Source: Methylibium sp. (GTDB lineage Bacteria > Pseudomonadota > Gammaproteobacteria > Burkholderiales > Burkholderiaceae_C). From it: 64,000 nt of DNA. The DNA is taken from NCBI RefSeq assembly GCF_013817345.1, contig NZ_JACDCW010000004.1, positions 1-64,000 of the forward strand. The letters are read 5' to 3'. The notes below the pieces were generated by a model that did no database searches, was not told the origin of the DNA, and saw only the letters and a list, made by a program, of their open reading frames with translations. Shown piece after piece: positions 54,237-62,465 of the stretch. The translations under genes and the position numbers were made by a program. Every line of letters starts with the position of its first letter. Positions within the stretch are counted from its first letter, which is position 1.

Positions 54237-56306
54237 TCAGGGGGGCGGCGCACCGGTGGCGAGTCGATCATGCCCCTCTGCCTTCAGCAGCGTTTCCTGC
54301 AAAAACAGCACCGTCGCGTAGAACTGGTAGTCGGCGTTCTCCTTGCGCGCGAAGCCGTGGCCTTCGTTCTCGGCGCGCAGGTACCAGACCGGCACGCCGT
54401 TGGCGCGCACCTTCTCGACGATCTGCTCGGCTTCGGTCCAGGGCACGCGCGGATCGTTGCGGCCCTGCACCACGAACAGCGGCTTTTCGATCTTCTCGGC
54501 GTTGTTCAGCGGCGAGATGCGTTGCAAGAACTTGCGCATCTGCGGATCGCGTTCATCGCCATATTCGACACGGCGCAGATCACGTCGGTAGCTCTCCGTG
54601 TTGTTGAGGAAAGTCACGAAGTCGGAGATGCCGACGATGTCGATCGCCCCGGCGATGCGCTCGGCGTAGTGCACGCTGGCCGCCAGGCTCATGTAGCCGC
54701 CATAGCTGCCGCCGGCGACCAGTACGCGCGAGGCGTCGAGGCCGCTCTGGCCGGCGATCCAGTCGAGCAAGTTGCCCAGGTCCTTGACGGCGTCCTCGCG
54801 CTGAAAGCCGTTGTCCAGGGTGAGGAAGGTCTTGCCGTAGCCCGCAGAGCCGCGCACGTTGGGCTCGATGATGGCGACGCCCAGTTCGTTGATCAGGTAA
54901 TTCCAGCGGCCCAGAAAACCCAGGCTGGCCTGGCCCTCGGGCCCGCCATGCACCAGCACCACCACCGGTCGCTTGCCGGTGAAGCGGGCGGGCGGCGGGC
55001 TCAGCACGCCGGAGATTTCGCGGCCGTCGAAGCTTGTCCAACGCACGATGCGCTGTGGCAGGAAGCTCGCGGCGTCCAGGCCCGGCGGCACGTAGGGGCG
55101 CGTCCAGGGCTGCACCGTGCGGTCAGCCGCATCGAGCGCGTAGAGCTGGTTGGGGCCCTGCGCGCTGTCGATCGCGAAAGCGAGCCGGTTCGTTGCCGGG
55201 TGAAAGCCCACGCTGTTGACGCTGCCCGGCGGCAGCGGCGGCACCGGCCGCTCGCGCAGGCTGTCGGCGTCGAAGATTCGCAGCTCGGTGCGGCCATCGA
55301 CGTTCATGCGCACAGCGATCTGCGCGCCGTCGTCGCTGAGGGCGACGCCGCTCGCGTCCCACGGGATGTGCGCGGTGATGCGCTGCAAGCCGCCGCTGGC
55401 GAAGTCGTGGAGCATCAGCTCGCGAAATTCGCCGGCGCGGTCGCTCACCACGAAGAGGCCCGAGCCGTCGCGCTTGAAGCCGATCGGGAAATGCGTCGCC
55501 TTGACCGCCTCGCCCTTGGCCGGCAGCAATTGCGTGGGCGTGCCGGTGGCCAGGTCGATCAGCCAGACCTGCGATTCGGTGGCCGAGCGGTAGCGCGTGA
55601 TGGCGAGCCGGCGGTCATCCCGCGACACCGCGCCGCCGAACCAGCCGGGCCCCGGCAGCTCGGCCAGCTTGCGCCGGGCTTCGGGGCGCAGCGGATCGAT
55701 CAGCCACAGCGTCGTGCCCGGGTTCGCGCGGGTGCCCTCCTGCGCGGTGCGGTCGAGCGGCACCGAGGTGACGAGCAGCTCCGAGCGGCCGTGCAGCCAG
55801 TCGACGATGCCGTGGCGCTCGTCGGGATCGGTCAGCAGGCTGACCTTGCGGGTGTCGAGGTCGAGCCGGTAGAGCTGGTTGGCCTCGTTGCCGTCGGCGC
55901 TGCGCGAGAACACCAGGTAGCGGCCATCGGTGGGCTCGTAAGTCGCCTCGCGGACCGGATCGGCGAAGTCGGTGAGCTGCTCGAGCGGCGCCAGCGGTGC
56001 CGTCGCGCGGAACAACTGCGCTGTGTTGGCGCCGGCCTTGCGGTGGGTGACCAGCATCTCGCTCTTCTGCGGATGCCACTCGACGAAGCCGTGGCCGCGG
56101 AAGTTGGTGTACTGCTCGACCTGGCGCACCAGTGACATCGGAATCGGCGGAATGCCCTGCACGAAGAGGTTCTCGTTGGGCAGCAGGGTGCCGGCACTCG
56201 GCGAGGAAGCCGGCGGCGTGCTGCAAGCAGCGCTCAGCAGGCCTGCCGCGGCCACGGCGACGATTCGGCCTAGGCTGCGTCTTCCCAGACCAGTCCTCAT
56301 CGGCAT
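54237..56306 (-). CDS. S9 prolyl oligopeptidase lipoprotein
   Basis: A 689-residue exported serine peptidase with a signal peptide ending in the lipobox-like SAAC (Cys28). Residues about 60-420 form the beta-propeller (for example WLIDLATGTPTQLLPAKGEA). The C-terminal alpha/beta hydrolase has the nucleophile in GGSYGGYMSLA, Asp in GRNDPRVPW and His in ENEGHGF. It likely digests short peptides in the periplasm or at the outer membrane. Confidence 0.92.
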   Translation of the reverse strand: MPMRTGLGRRSLGRIVAVAAAGLLSAACSTPPASSPSAGTLLPNENLFVQGIPPIPMSLVRQVEQYTNFRGHGFVEWHPQKSEMLVTHRKAGANTAQLFRATAPLAPLEQLTDFADPVREATYEPTDGRYLVFSRSADGNEANQLYRLDLDTRKVSLLTDPDERHGIVDWLHGRSELLVTSVPLDRTAQEGTRANPGTTLWLIDPLRPEARRKLAELPGPGWFGGAVSRDDRRLAITRYRSATESQVWLIDLATGTPTQLLPAKGEAVKATHFPIGFKRDGSGLFVVSDRAGEFRELMLHDFASGGLQRITAHIPWDASGVALSDDGAQIAVRMNVDGRTELRIFDADSLRERPVPPLPPGSVNSVGFHPATNRLAFAIDSAQGPNQLYALDAADRTVQPWTRPYVPPGLDAASFLPQRIVRWTSFDGREISGVLSPPPARFTGKRPVVVLVHGGPEGQASLGFLGRWNYLINELGVAIIEPNVRGSAGYGKTFLTLDNGFQREDAVKDLGNLLDWIAGQSGLDASRVLVAGGSYGGYMSLAASVHYAERIAGAIDIVGISDFVTFLNNTESYRRDLRRVEYGDERDPQMRKFLQRISPLNNAEKIEKPLFVVQGRNDPRVPWTEAEQIVEKVRANGVPVWYLRAENEGHGFARKENADYQFYATVLFLQETLLKAEGHDRLATGAPPP

Positions 56307-57319
56307 TCTTTCAAGCCGAATTCCCTGGCAAGCAGGGCATAAGAATGGCGGCGCGCCGCCGGCGAGTGGGCCCAGGTGTTGATCACCAGTTCTTCGAGTT
56401 CCAGGCTCGCGGCCAGCGCCCGCAGCTTGTCGGCCACTTGCCCGGCCGTGCCGACAAAGGCCTTGCGCTGCCCGGCTTCGACACCGGCCCGCTCTTCTTC
56501 GCCGAAGCCGCGCTCGGCGATGTCGTCGGGCGCCTGCAAGGGGCCCAGGCGCCCGCGCAGGTAGTCGGAGCGCCAGCGGTCGCGGCTCAAGGCGTGGTGG
56601 CGCGCTTCGGCCTCGCTGTCAGCGGCCAGGGCCCAGACGCAGATCGTGACTTCGGGCAACGGGTGGCGTTCGCTCGGCCGGTACAGACCGCGGTAGAGCT
56701 CGAGCGCCTGCTCGACGCCCTGGCCGTCCATGAAGAAATAGGCGAATGCATACGGCAGGCCCAGGTGCGCGGCGAGTCGCGCACCGTAGTCGGAGCTGCC
56801 CAGGATCCACAACTGCGGCGCGTGTTGGATGCTGTTCGGCGCTTCGGCCGGCCCGCCGCGCGGATGCGCGACGAGGCCGCGGTGCTGCGCGCCGCTGCTC
56901 CAGGCCTGAAGGTCGAGCACCTGCTCGGGGAAATCTTCCGCACCGGGCCGCGCATGCGGGTTCAGCGCCAGCGCGCTGCGCCGGTCGCCGCCGGGCGCGC
57001 GGCCCACACCGAGGTCGATGCGCCCGGGCGCCAACGCGTCGAGCACGCGGAACTGCTCGGCCACCTTGAACGCAGAGTAGTGCGGCAGCATGACGCCGGC
57101 GCTGCCGAGGCGGATGCGCTCGGTGCGCGCCGCGATCGCCGCCAGCAGCACCTCGGGCGCCGTGCCCACGATGCTGGGCAGGCTGTGGTGCTCGCTGAGC
57201 CAAAAGCGCTGGTAGCCGAGTGCCTCGCAATGCGGCGCAAGCGAGAGCGTGTCGCGGATCGCGTCGGCCTCGCTGGCGCCGCTGAGGGCGACCGATTGAT
57301 CGAGAACGGAAAGTCTCAT
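56297..57319 (-). CDS. LLM-class flavin-dependent oxidoreductase
   Basis: A 340-residue luciferase-like monooxygenase (TIM barrel, FMN/F420 family). It begins LSVLDQSVALSGASEADAI, a pattern typical of the YhbW/MsnO8 group, and contains FWLSEHHSLPSIVGTAPEVL, GSAGVMLPHYSAFKVAEQFR and DLGVGRAPGGD. The substrate is unknown. It overlaps the S9 peptidase gene by 10 bases. Confidence 0.9.
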   Translation of the reverse strand: MRLSVLDQSVALSGASEADAIRDTLSLAPHCEALGYQRFWLSEHHSLPSIVGTAPEVLLAAIAARTERIRLGSAGVMLPHYSAFKVAEQFRVLDALAPGRIDLGVGRAPGGDRRSALALNPHARPGAEDFPEQVLDLQAWSSGAQHRGLVAHPRGGPAEAPNSIQHAPQLWILGSSDYGARLAAHLGLPYAFAYFFMDGQGVEQALELYRGLYRPSERHPLPEVTICVWALAADSEAEARHHALSRDRWRSDYLRGRLGPLQAPDDIAERGFGEEERAGVEAGQRKAFVGTAGQVADKLRALAASLELEELVINTWAHSPAARRHSYALLAREFGLKECR

Positions 57320-57472
57320 GCGGTGGGTGTTCGGTAGGCGCGCCGTGGACCCGCGGTGGGCGCGTGGTGAGCGTCGCGCGCCTGGGCTGTCTGCCGCGCA
57401 TTGTCGGCAGGCCGCCGCGCCGCTGCGGCCGCTGCGCCGGGCGCCACTGCCCGCGGCAGGGGCAGCGCCGCG

Positions 57473-57727
57473 TCAGCCGCGTGCGGCGCGTGCGCGTTCG
57501 CGCAGCATGAACAGATAAAGGCTTTCGACTTTCTCGCGCGCCCAAGGCGTCTTGCGCAGGAACTTCAGGCTCGACGCGATGCTCGGCTCGCTGGTGAAGC
57601 AGCGGATGGCGATGCGCTCACCGAGCCCCGGCCAGCCGAAGTAAGCCACCAGCTCGGTAAGCATCGCCTCGAGTGTCAGCCCGTGCAGCGGGTCGCGCGG
57701 CGGGGGTGCGGTCATGGGCCGGTTCAT
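57473..57727 (-). CDS. DUF2132/VF530 family DNA-binding-like protein
   Basis: An 84-residue protein of the VF530 family: DPLHGLTLEAMLTELVAYFG, GERIAIRCFTSEPSIASSL and KFLRKTPWAREKVESLYL are diagnostic. Structures of this family suggest DNA binding, but the role is not established. Start MNRPMTAPPPRDPLHG. Confidence 0.9.
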   Translation of the reverse strand: MNRPMTAPPPRDPLHGLTLEAMLTELVAYFGWPGLGERIAIRCFTSEPSIASSLKFLRKTPWAREKVESLYLFMLRERARAARG

Positions 57728-57785
57728 CGAAGCGGGGGCCTGAGCGCGCCGACACGACGCTCGTCGAAGGCCTGCGCCCCGCAAG

Positions 57786-57810
57786 CGAAAACGGCGGCCG
57801 AAGCCGCCGT
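57786..57810 (-). terminator. Rho-independent terminator after the Tim44-like gene
   Basis: On the minus strand: stem ACGGCGGC, loop TTCG, stem GCCGCCGT, then TTTCGC (four T including the stem end). It starts 26 bases after the stop of the Tim44-like gene, separating it from DUF2132. Confidence 0.8.
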
Positions 57811-57836
57811 GGATGTCGTCGCTTGCGCGCGAACGC

Positions 57837-58757
57837 TCAAGCCGGGGTCGGCGAAATGCCGGCGATCGCCCACTCGCGCTCGCCCTGCACCGGCTTGACG
57901 AGGTGCCAGAGTTCGTCGAAGGGCTCGGCCGTCCCGTCAGCGTCCTCGCGGATCAGGCCGTGGAAGCGCACCGACACGATCCACTGGCCGTCTTCCTGCG
58001 CGGTATCGAGCACTTCGGCTTCCAGTTGCACCACGTCGGTCTTCTGGGCGGCGGCGCCACGCTCCTGAAGGTCCAGGCGCAAGGAGGCGAACAGCTCGGG
58101 CGTCGTGAAGCGGCGCAAATCGTCCACTTCTGCCGCGTCGTTGGCCGCTTGCAGGCGGATGAAGATCATCTTGGCGATGCGCTCGAACTCCGCGGCGTCG
58201 AAGCCGGCGGGTTGCACTGCCGAGATGCGGGAATCGACGGCGCTGCCGGCGGCGACGGCTGGCGTCGCAAGGGCGCTGCGCTGCATCGGTTCGGGCTCTT
58301 CGGCCCCCGGCCCGCCGCGTGGCGCACCGGCGCCGGCGAACTGCAGATTGCCCGGAGCGGCGCGTGCCGTGGGCGCGCCGACATTCAGGCGCCGCATCAG
58401 CCAGCGGATGGCGATGAAGGCCACCGCCGCCAGCAGCAGGAGGGTGACGAAGTTGGCCAGGCCCTCGCCGAAGCCGAAGTGGCTCAGCAGCGCGGCGATG
58501 CCCAGGCCGGCCGCCAAGCCCGCGAGGGGGCCCAGGAACGAGCGCCTGCCCGCCGCCGCGGCGCCGGCAGCAGCCGGCGCGGCTGCGGTTGCGCCAGGGC
58601 TGGGCTTGGGTGCCACGTCAGCCTGTTTGGGCGGCATCTGCCGCTGCATGCCAGCGGCCCGGCCGCCGCCCAGGCGGCGCGCTTCGGCGTCGGTGGGGGC
58701 GAAGTTGAGCGTCACCCCGGCCAGCGCCATCGAAAGTGCTATCAGCAATGTCTTCAC
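57837..58757 (-). CDS. Tim44-like membrane protein
   Basis: A 306-residue protein: signal-like N-terminal helix (1-20), Pro/Ala/Arg-rich linker, two hydrophobic segments (about 75-95 and 102-122; ANFVTLLLLAAVAFIAIRWL), then a Tim44/MBA1 domain (about 185-300) with FERIAKMIFIRLQAANDAAE and LRRFTTPELFASLRLDLQER. Bacterial Tim44-like proteins are membrane-bound and of unknown role; TimA in Caulobacter is one example. The start is GTG at 58757 with GAGGAGA upstream. Confidence 0.87.
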   Translation of the reverse strand: MKTLLIALSMALAGVTLNFAPTDAEARRLGGGRAAGMQRQMPPKQADVAPKPSPGATAAAPAAAGAAAAGRRSFLGPLAGLAAGLGIAALLSHFGFGEGLANFVTLLLLAAVAFIAIRWLMRRLNVGAPTARAAPGNLQFAGAGAPRGGPGAEEPEPMQRSALATPAVAAGSAVDSRISAVQPAGFDAAEFERIAKMIFIRLQAANDAAEVDDLRRFTTPELFASLRLDLQERGAAAQKTDVVQLEAEVLDTAQEDGQWIVSVRFHGLIREDADGTAEPFDELWHLVKPVQGEREWAIAGISPTPA

Positions 58758-59005
58758 AACGGTCTCCTCGATCGGTTCATTCAAGCCGCCTCGGTGCGGC
58801 ACTTGCCGTCAGACCCTGTTCGAGTCGTTCGGTTCAGCGCGACACCGTTCGGTGGTTGCGGTCCAGGACTGCATGCTACGCGGGCTGAGCGGATCAGAAT
58901 CATCGCCGCGCACGGGAGCACGAGCCATGTAGCAATCGGAGCGCCTGTCGCAGCGGCAAGCGCTGCGCCGCGATCGGGTCTTGCAAGCGGTTTGGCACGC
59001 CGGCC

Positions 59006-60013
59006 TCAACGCGGCGGCGGTACGGTGGGGTCGAAGAGCCGTTGCCGCATCCAGGTGAGTGCGCGCGCCACGTCGGGCCGCTGGCGAAGCAGTTGCGGGG
59101 TGACGGAGACAGTCCGTCCCTCCTGCCGTTCGGCCAGCGCGAAGGAGAAGGTGTAGTAGGGCTCCTGGCCCATGCGCAGGTCGCTCATCATGAGGCGGCC
59201 TTCCACCTCGGCGGTCTTGAAGAAGCCGCGGCTGAACCAGGCCAGGCGCTCGGCGTGCTGATTGCCGCGCAACGCCTCGAACAAGGCCTCGCCGCGCGGG
59301 AATGCGTCGAAGCTCATGTGCCGCTGGTCGTCGAAGAGCGAACGAAACCCCTCGACGTAGCCTTCGGGCGTGATGGCGACCACCCGCCAGAGCAGCGTGT
59401 TGAAGGGCGTGGGAGTGACCAGCAGGCGCTCCACCGTCACACCCTGCTCTCGCAGTGCATCTCTCGCAACCGACTCCACCCGCTGCTGCGCGGCGAAGCT
59501 CCAGGCCAGATAGGCGCTGCTCAGCGCCAGACCCGCCAGGTTCCAGCGCAAGCCCCGCCGGTTGCTTGCGACCAGTGCGCCGCCCACGCCGACCAGCAGC
59601 GGCAGCGTGTAGAGCGGATCGATGATGAAGATGCTGCCCACGCCGTAGGGGTGGTCGGTGAACGGCAGGGCGAGCTGTGTGCCGTAGACCGTCATCGCGT
59701 CGAGCAGCGGGTGGGTCACCAGCACCAGCCAGACGGCAAGCCACCAGCGCCTGAAGCGATCGGCCTCGCCGTGCAGCCGGGCGATCAGGCCGGCGAGCAG
59801 CGGCGCGAGCAGCGTCAAGTAGAAAAGCGCGTGGCTCTGCGCGCGGTGCCAGGTCATGTTGCTGACCGGATCGCCATGGTCGATGAAGGAATCCAGGTCG
59901 GGCAGCGTGCCGCAGACGGCGCCCCAGAGCGCCGCCTTCCACACGGCCGTGCGCCGGCCCATCACGCCGATGCCGACGGCCGCGCCGAGTGCCAGTTGAG
60001 AGAGCGAATCCAT
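59006..60013 (-). CDS. YdjM-type membrane metal-dependent hydrolase
   Basis: A 335-residue inner-membrane protein of the YdjM/LexA-binding putative hydrolase family. It has several helices and conserved acidic/His clusters: LPDLDSFIDHGDPV, HRAQSHALF and THPLLDAMTVYGTQL, likely metal-binding. A phosphatase/lipase-like function is proposed for the family but unproven. The C-terminal part is soluble. Confidence 0.85.
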   Translation of the reverse strand: MDSLSQLALGAAVGIGVMGRRTAVWKAALWGAVCGTLPDLDSFIDHGDPVSNMTWHRAQSHALFYLTLLAPLLAGLIARLHGEADRFRRWWLAVWLVLVTHPLLDAMTVYGTQLALPFTDHPYGVGSIFIIDPLYTLPLLVGVGGALVASNRRGLRWNLAGLALSSAYLAWSFAAQQRVESVARDALREQGVTVERLLVTPTPFNTLLWRVVAITPEGYVEGFRSLFDDQRHMSFDAFPRGEALFEALRGNQHAERLAWFSRGFFKTAEVEGRLMMSDLRMGQEPYYTFSFALAERQEGRTVSVTPQLLRQRPDVARALTWMRQRLFDPTVPPPR

Positions 60014-60127
60014 GGCGGCGCATTGTGGTGCGGGCGGGCCGGGCCTGCGCGCACGCGCAAGGGCGCCGGCTGCTAGAGTCGGTTTCGCCGGGGGTGGCTC
60101 GGCACAACTGCATCAGGAGTCCAGACG

Positions 60128-61003
60128 ATGCCCGCAGCAAGCTTCAGCGTCCGTGCCGTGTCCCTGCTCGTGTGCGCATGCGCCGCGATGTCGCTGGCTC
60201 CGGCGGCCGTCGCCGCGCCGGGTGGCCTGCCCACCAACGTGCAGCACACCGACTCCTCGCCGCAGTGGGAAAAGCTGCGCACCGCGCTGTTCAAGGATCG
60301 CAAGGTGGAAGCCGGCACAGGCAAGGTCGAGCTCACCGTGCCGCTGCGCGCCGCCTACGGCGCTTCCGTGCCGGTGAAGATCACGTCCAAGCTGCCGCAA
60401 GCGGCTGACCTTTACGTCAAGCGCGTCTACCTCCTGGTCGACAAGAACCCCTCGCCGGTGGCGGCCGTTCTGGACCTCACCACCGAGATCGGGCAGGCCG
60501 ATTTCGAGACACGGTTGCGGGTCGACGAATACAGCCACATCCGCGTGGTCAGCGAGCTTTCGAACGGCGAACTGCACATGCACTCGCGCTACGTCAAGGT
60601 GTCCGGCGGCTGCTCGGCGCCGCCGAACCGCGACCAGCTGCACAACATCGGCAAGACCGTGTTCAAGCTGCCTTCGGGCGTCAAGCTGAACGAGCCGACC
60701 GCCGTCGACGTGCAGGTCACGCACCCCAACGACACCGGCTTCGAGCTCAACAACGTCACCGTGATGTTCATTCCGCCGCACTTCGTGCGCAGCCTGAAGG
60801 TGAGCTATGCGGGACGCAAGCTGTTCGATGCCGAACTCGACTTCTCGATTGCCGAGAACCCGGCCTGGCGCTTCAACTTCGTGCCGCGCGGCGAAGGCGA
60901 GCTCACCGCCGAGGTCGAGGATTCCAAAGAAGGCCGCTTCACCGGTTCGCTGGCCGTGCGCGCGCCGGCCGACGTGGCTCAGGCCGGCGCGGCCGCGCAG
61001 TAG
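60128..61003 (+). CDS. Fused SoxYZ-like carrier protein
   Basis: A 291-residue periplasmic protein with a signal peptide (1-29). Residues about 38-165 resemble SoxY and end in VSGGCSAPP, where Cys162 matches the substrate-carrying cysteine of SoxY. Residues about 175-285 resemble SoxZ (TAVDVQVTHPNDTGFELNNV, FIPPHFVRSLKVSYAGRKLF). Fused SoxYZ-like carriers are usually found beside PQQ-dependent alcohol dehydrogenases; none is in this window. The thioredoxin-like gene follows 35 bases later. Confidence 0.88.
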   Translation: MPAASFSVRAVSLLVCACAAMSLAPAAVAAPGGLPTNVQHTDSSPQWEKLRTALFKDRKVEAGTGKVELTVPLRAAYGASVPVKITSKLPQAADLYVKRVYLLVDKNPSPVAAVLDLTTEIGQADFETRLRVDEYSHIRVVSELSNGELHMHSRYVKVSGGCSAPPNRDQLHNIGKTVFKLPSGVKLNEPTAVDVQVTHPNDTGFELNNVTVMFIPPHFVRSLKVSYAGRKLFDAELDFSIAENPAWRFNFVPRGEGELTAEVEDSKEGRFTGSLAVRAPADVAQAGAAAQ

Positions 61004-61038
61004 TCGCTGCGGTGCACGGGGCCGTCTCGCAGCGCGCC

Positions 61039-61572
61039 ATGGGCCGGATCTTCCTTGCCGCTTGCATGGCGCTCGCACTGCTGACCGGCGTGCCGGGCGA
61101 AGCGGTGGCGGGAATTCCTGCGGCGTACCAGCCGATCGTGATCGAGCCGACCGGCGCGCCCGCGAAGACCGAGTTCGACCTGACCGACGCACTGGCCCGC
61201 GCGCGACGCGAGAACAAGTCGCTTTATGTCTATCTGGGCGCGAGCGACTGCCGCTTCTGCCGCAAGTACGAGGCTTTCCTCGACGCTCACGCCGATGAAC
61301 TGCAGGCGGAGTTCGCGGCCCGCTACCTGGTGGTGGATTTGCGGAGTTCGCTTTCCAGGCCCTCCGGGCAGGTTTTCATCAAGGTGGGCGACAAGAGCCT
61401 GCCTTACGCCGAGTTCCAGGCGTCGATCGGTGACGAGCGTGCCCGACTGCTGGTCTACCCGAGCGTGTGGCTGCTCGATGCTCAAGCCCGGCCGTTGATG
61501 CAGATGCCCTCCGGGGCCGGCACCTTCTCCACGGTGCCCGAGCAGCTCGAAATCCTGCACCTCGTGCAGTAG
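61039..61572 (+). CDS. Secreted thioredoxin-like protein
   Basis: A 177-residue periplasmic thioredoxin-fold protein with a signal peptide (about 1-25) and the active site SDCRFCRKYEAF (CxxC). TVPEQLEILHLVQ ends the protein. It likely reduces or repairs the cysteine of the preceding SoxYZ-like carrier, as SoxW/SoxS do in sulfur oxidation; that is inference. The ATG at 61039 starts the signal peptide; a GTG at 61012 is an alternative. Confidence 0.85.
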   Translation: MGRIFLAACMALALLTGVPGEAVAGIPAAYQPIVIEPTGAPAKTEFDLTDALARARRENKSLYVYLGASDCRFCRKYEAFLDAHADELQAEFAARYLVVDLRSSLSRPSGQVFIKVGDKSLPYAEFQASIGDERARLLVYPSVWLLDAQARPLMQMPSGAGTFSTVPEQLEILHLVQ

Positions 61573-61791
61573 TTTTCGACGCGCCCTTGCAGTGCGTCGA
61601 GCGCTGTCGGCGTTGTCCGACAGCCGAACACGCCTGAGCCCGACTGCACTTGCGAGCGCTCGCCTTTATCTTTTCCGGGCAGTTGCAAACATCGCCGACC
61701 TGCGGCGCTTGCGCCTCTGGGCGAAAGCGCTGACGCCGGTACATCACACAGCCCCGCTCACAGGGCGGGCCTTTCTCTGAAGGAGCTTCTT

Positions 61792-62229
61792 ATGGACCGC
61801 AAACGATTGCTCACCCCCCTGCTTGTCACTACCTTTGCGGCGCTCGCCTTGACGGGCTGCGACAACCGGAACGACACCACCGTCGGCGAGCAGGTCGACT
61901 CGGCCATCGCGAAGGCGGATCGCAGCACCGAGAACGCCCGTGACCAGATGGCCGAAACGGCCCGTGACGCCCGCGCGGCCACGGCTGATGTGGTACGCGA
62001 TGCCGGCAATGCCGTCTCCGACGCGGCGATCACCGCTAGCGTCAATGCCGAACTCGCCAAGGATCCGGCTTTGAGCTCGTTGCGGATCGATGTCGACACG
62101 GCCAGTGGCCGCGTCGCCCTCAAGGGCAGCGCTCCCGACCAAGGTGCCCGTGACCGCGCCACACAACTTACTCAGAGCGTGGACGGCGTCACAGCGGTCG
62201 ACAACCAGTTGACCGTCAGCAAGAGCTGA
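61792..62229 (+). CDS. BON-domain lipoprotein
   Basis: A 145-residue lipoprotein with lipobox LTGC (Cys23), a helical Ala/Asp-rich section (about 35-75), then a BON domain (AITASVNAELAKDPALSSLR, VDTASGRVALKGSAPDQ, VDGVTAVDNQLTV). BON proteins such as OsmY protect the envelope under osmotic stress. RBS GAAGGAG precedes the ATG. A terminator follows. Confidence 0.9.
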   Translation: MDRKRLLTPLLVTTFAALALTGCDNRNDTTVGEQVDSAIAKADRSTENARDQMAETARDARAATADVVRDAGNAVSDAAITASVNAELAKDPALSSLRIDVDTASGRVALKGSAPDQGARDRATQLTQSVDGVTAVDNQLTVSKS

Positions 62230-62312
62230 TCAAAGTGGTCAAGCACTGATAGAGCGAAACGGTAGCCTCGCCGCGTCAAGCTGCGAGGCGCTGCTTTTCC
62301 GTTTCGACCGCC

Positions 62313-62340
62313 AAGCCAGCTCTTGCGAGCTGGCTTTTCT
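62313..62340 (+). terminator. Rho-independent terminator after the BON lipoprotein
   Basis: A 10-bp stem (AAGCCAGCTC / GAGCTGGCTT) with loop TTGC is followed by TTCT. It is near-symmetrical and could work in both directions. Confidence 0.85.
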
Positions 62341-62465
62341 ACGTCGGCAGGCGGACGCAGCCGCCGCCGCCGTAACAGTCCCTGCGCCGCCCCGGCGGTA
62401 TGCCTCGCACGAGAATGTTCGCAGCGCCCCGGCCGGGCCGTGCTGGCCAACCTCGGAGATCCTGC

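Noticed and set aside
54129-56135. A 668-codon plus-strand frame opposite the S9 peptidase.
   Set aside because: The peptidase triad and propeller are intact on the minus strand; no domain is seen in the antisense frame.
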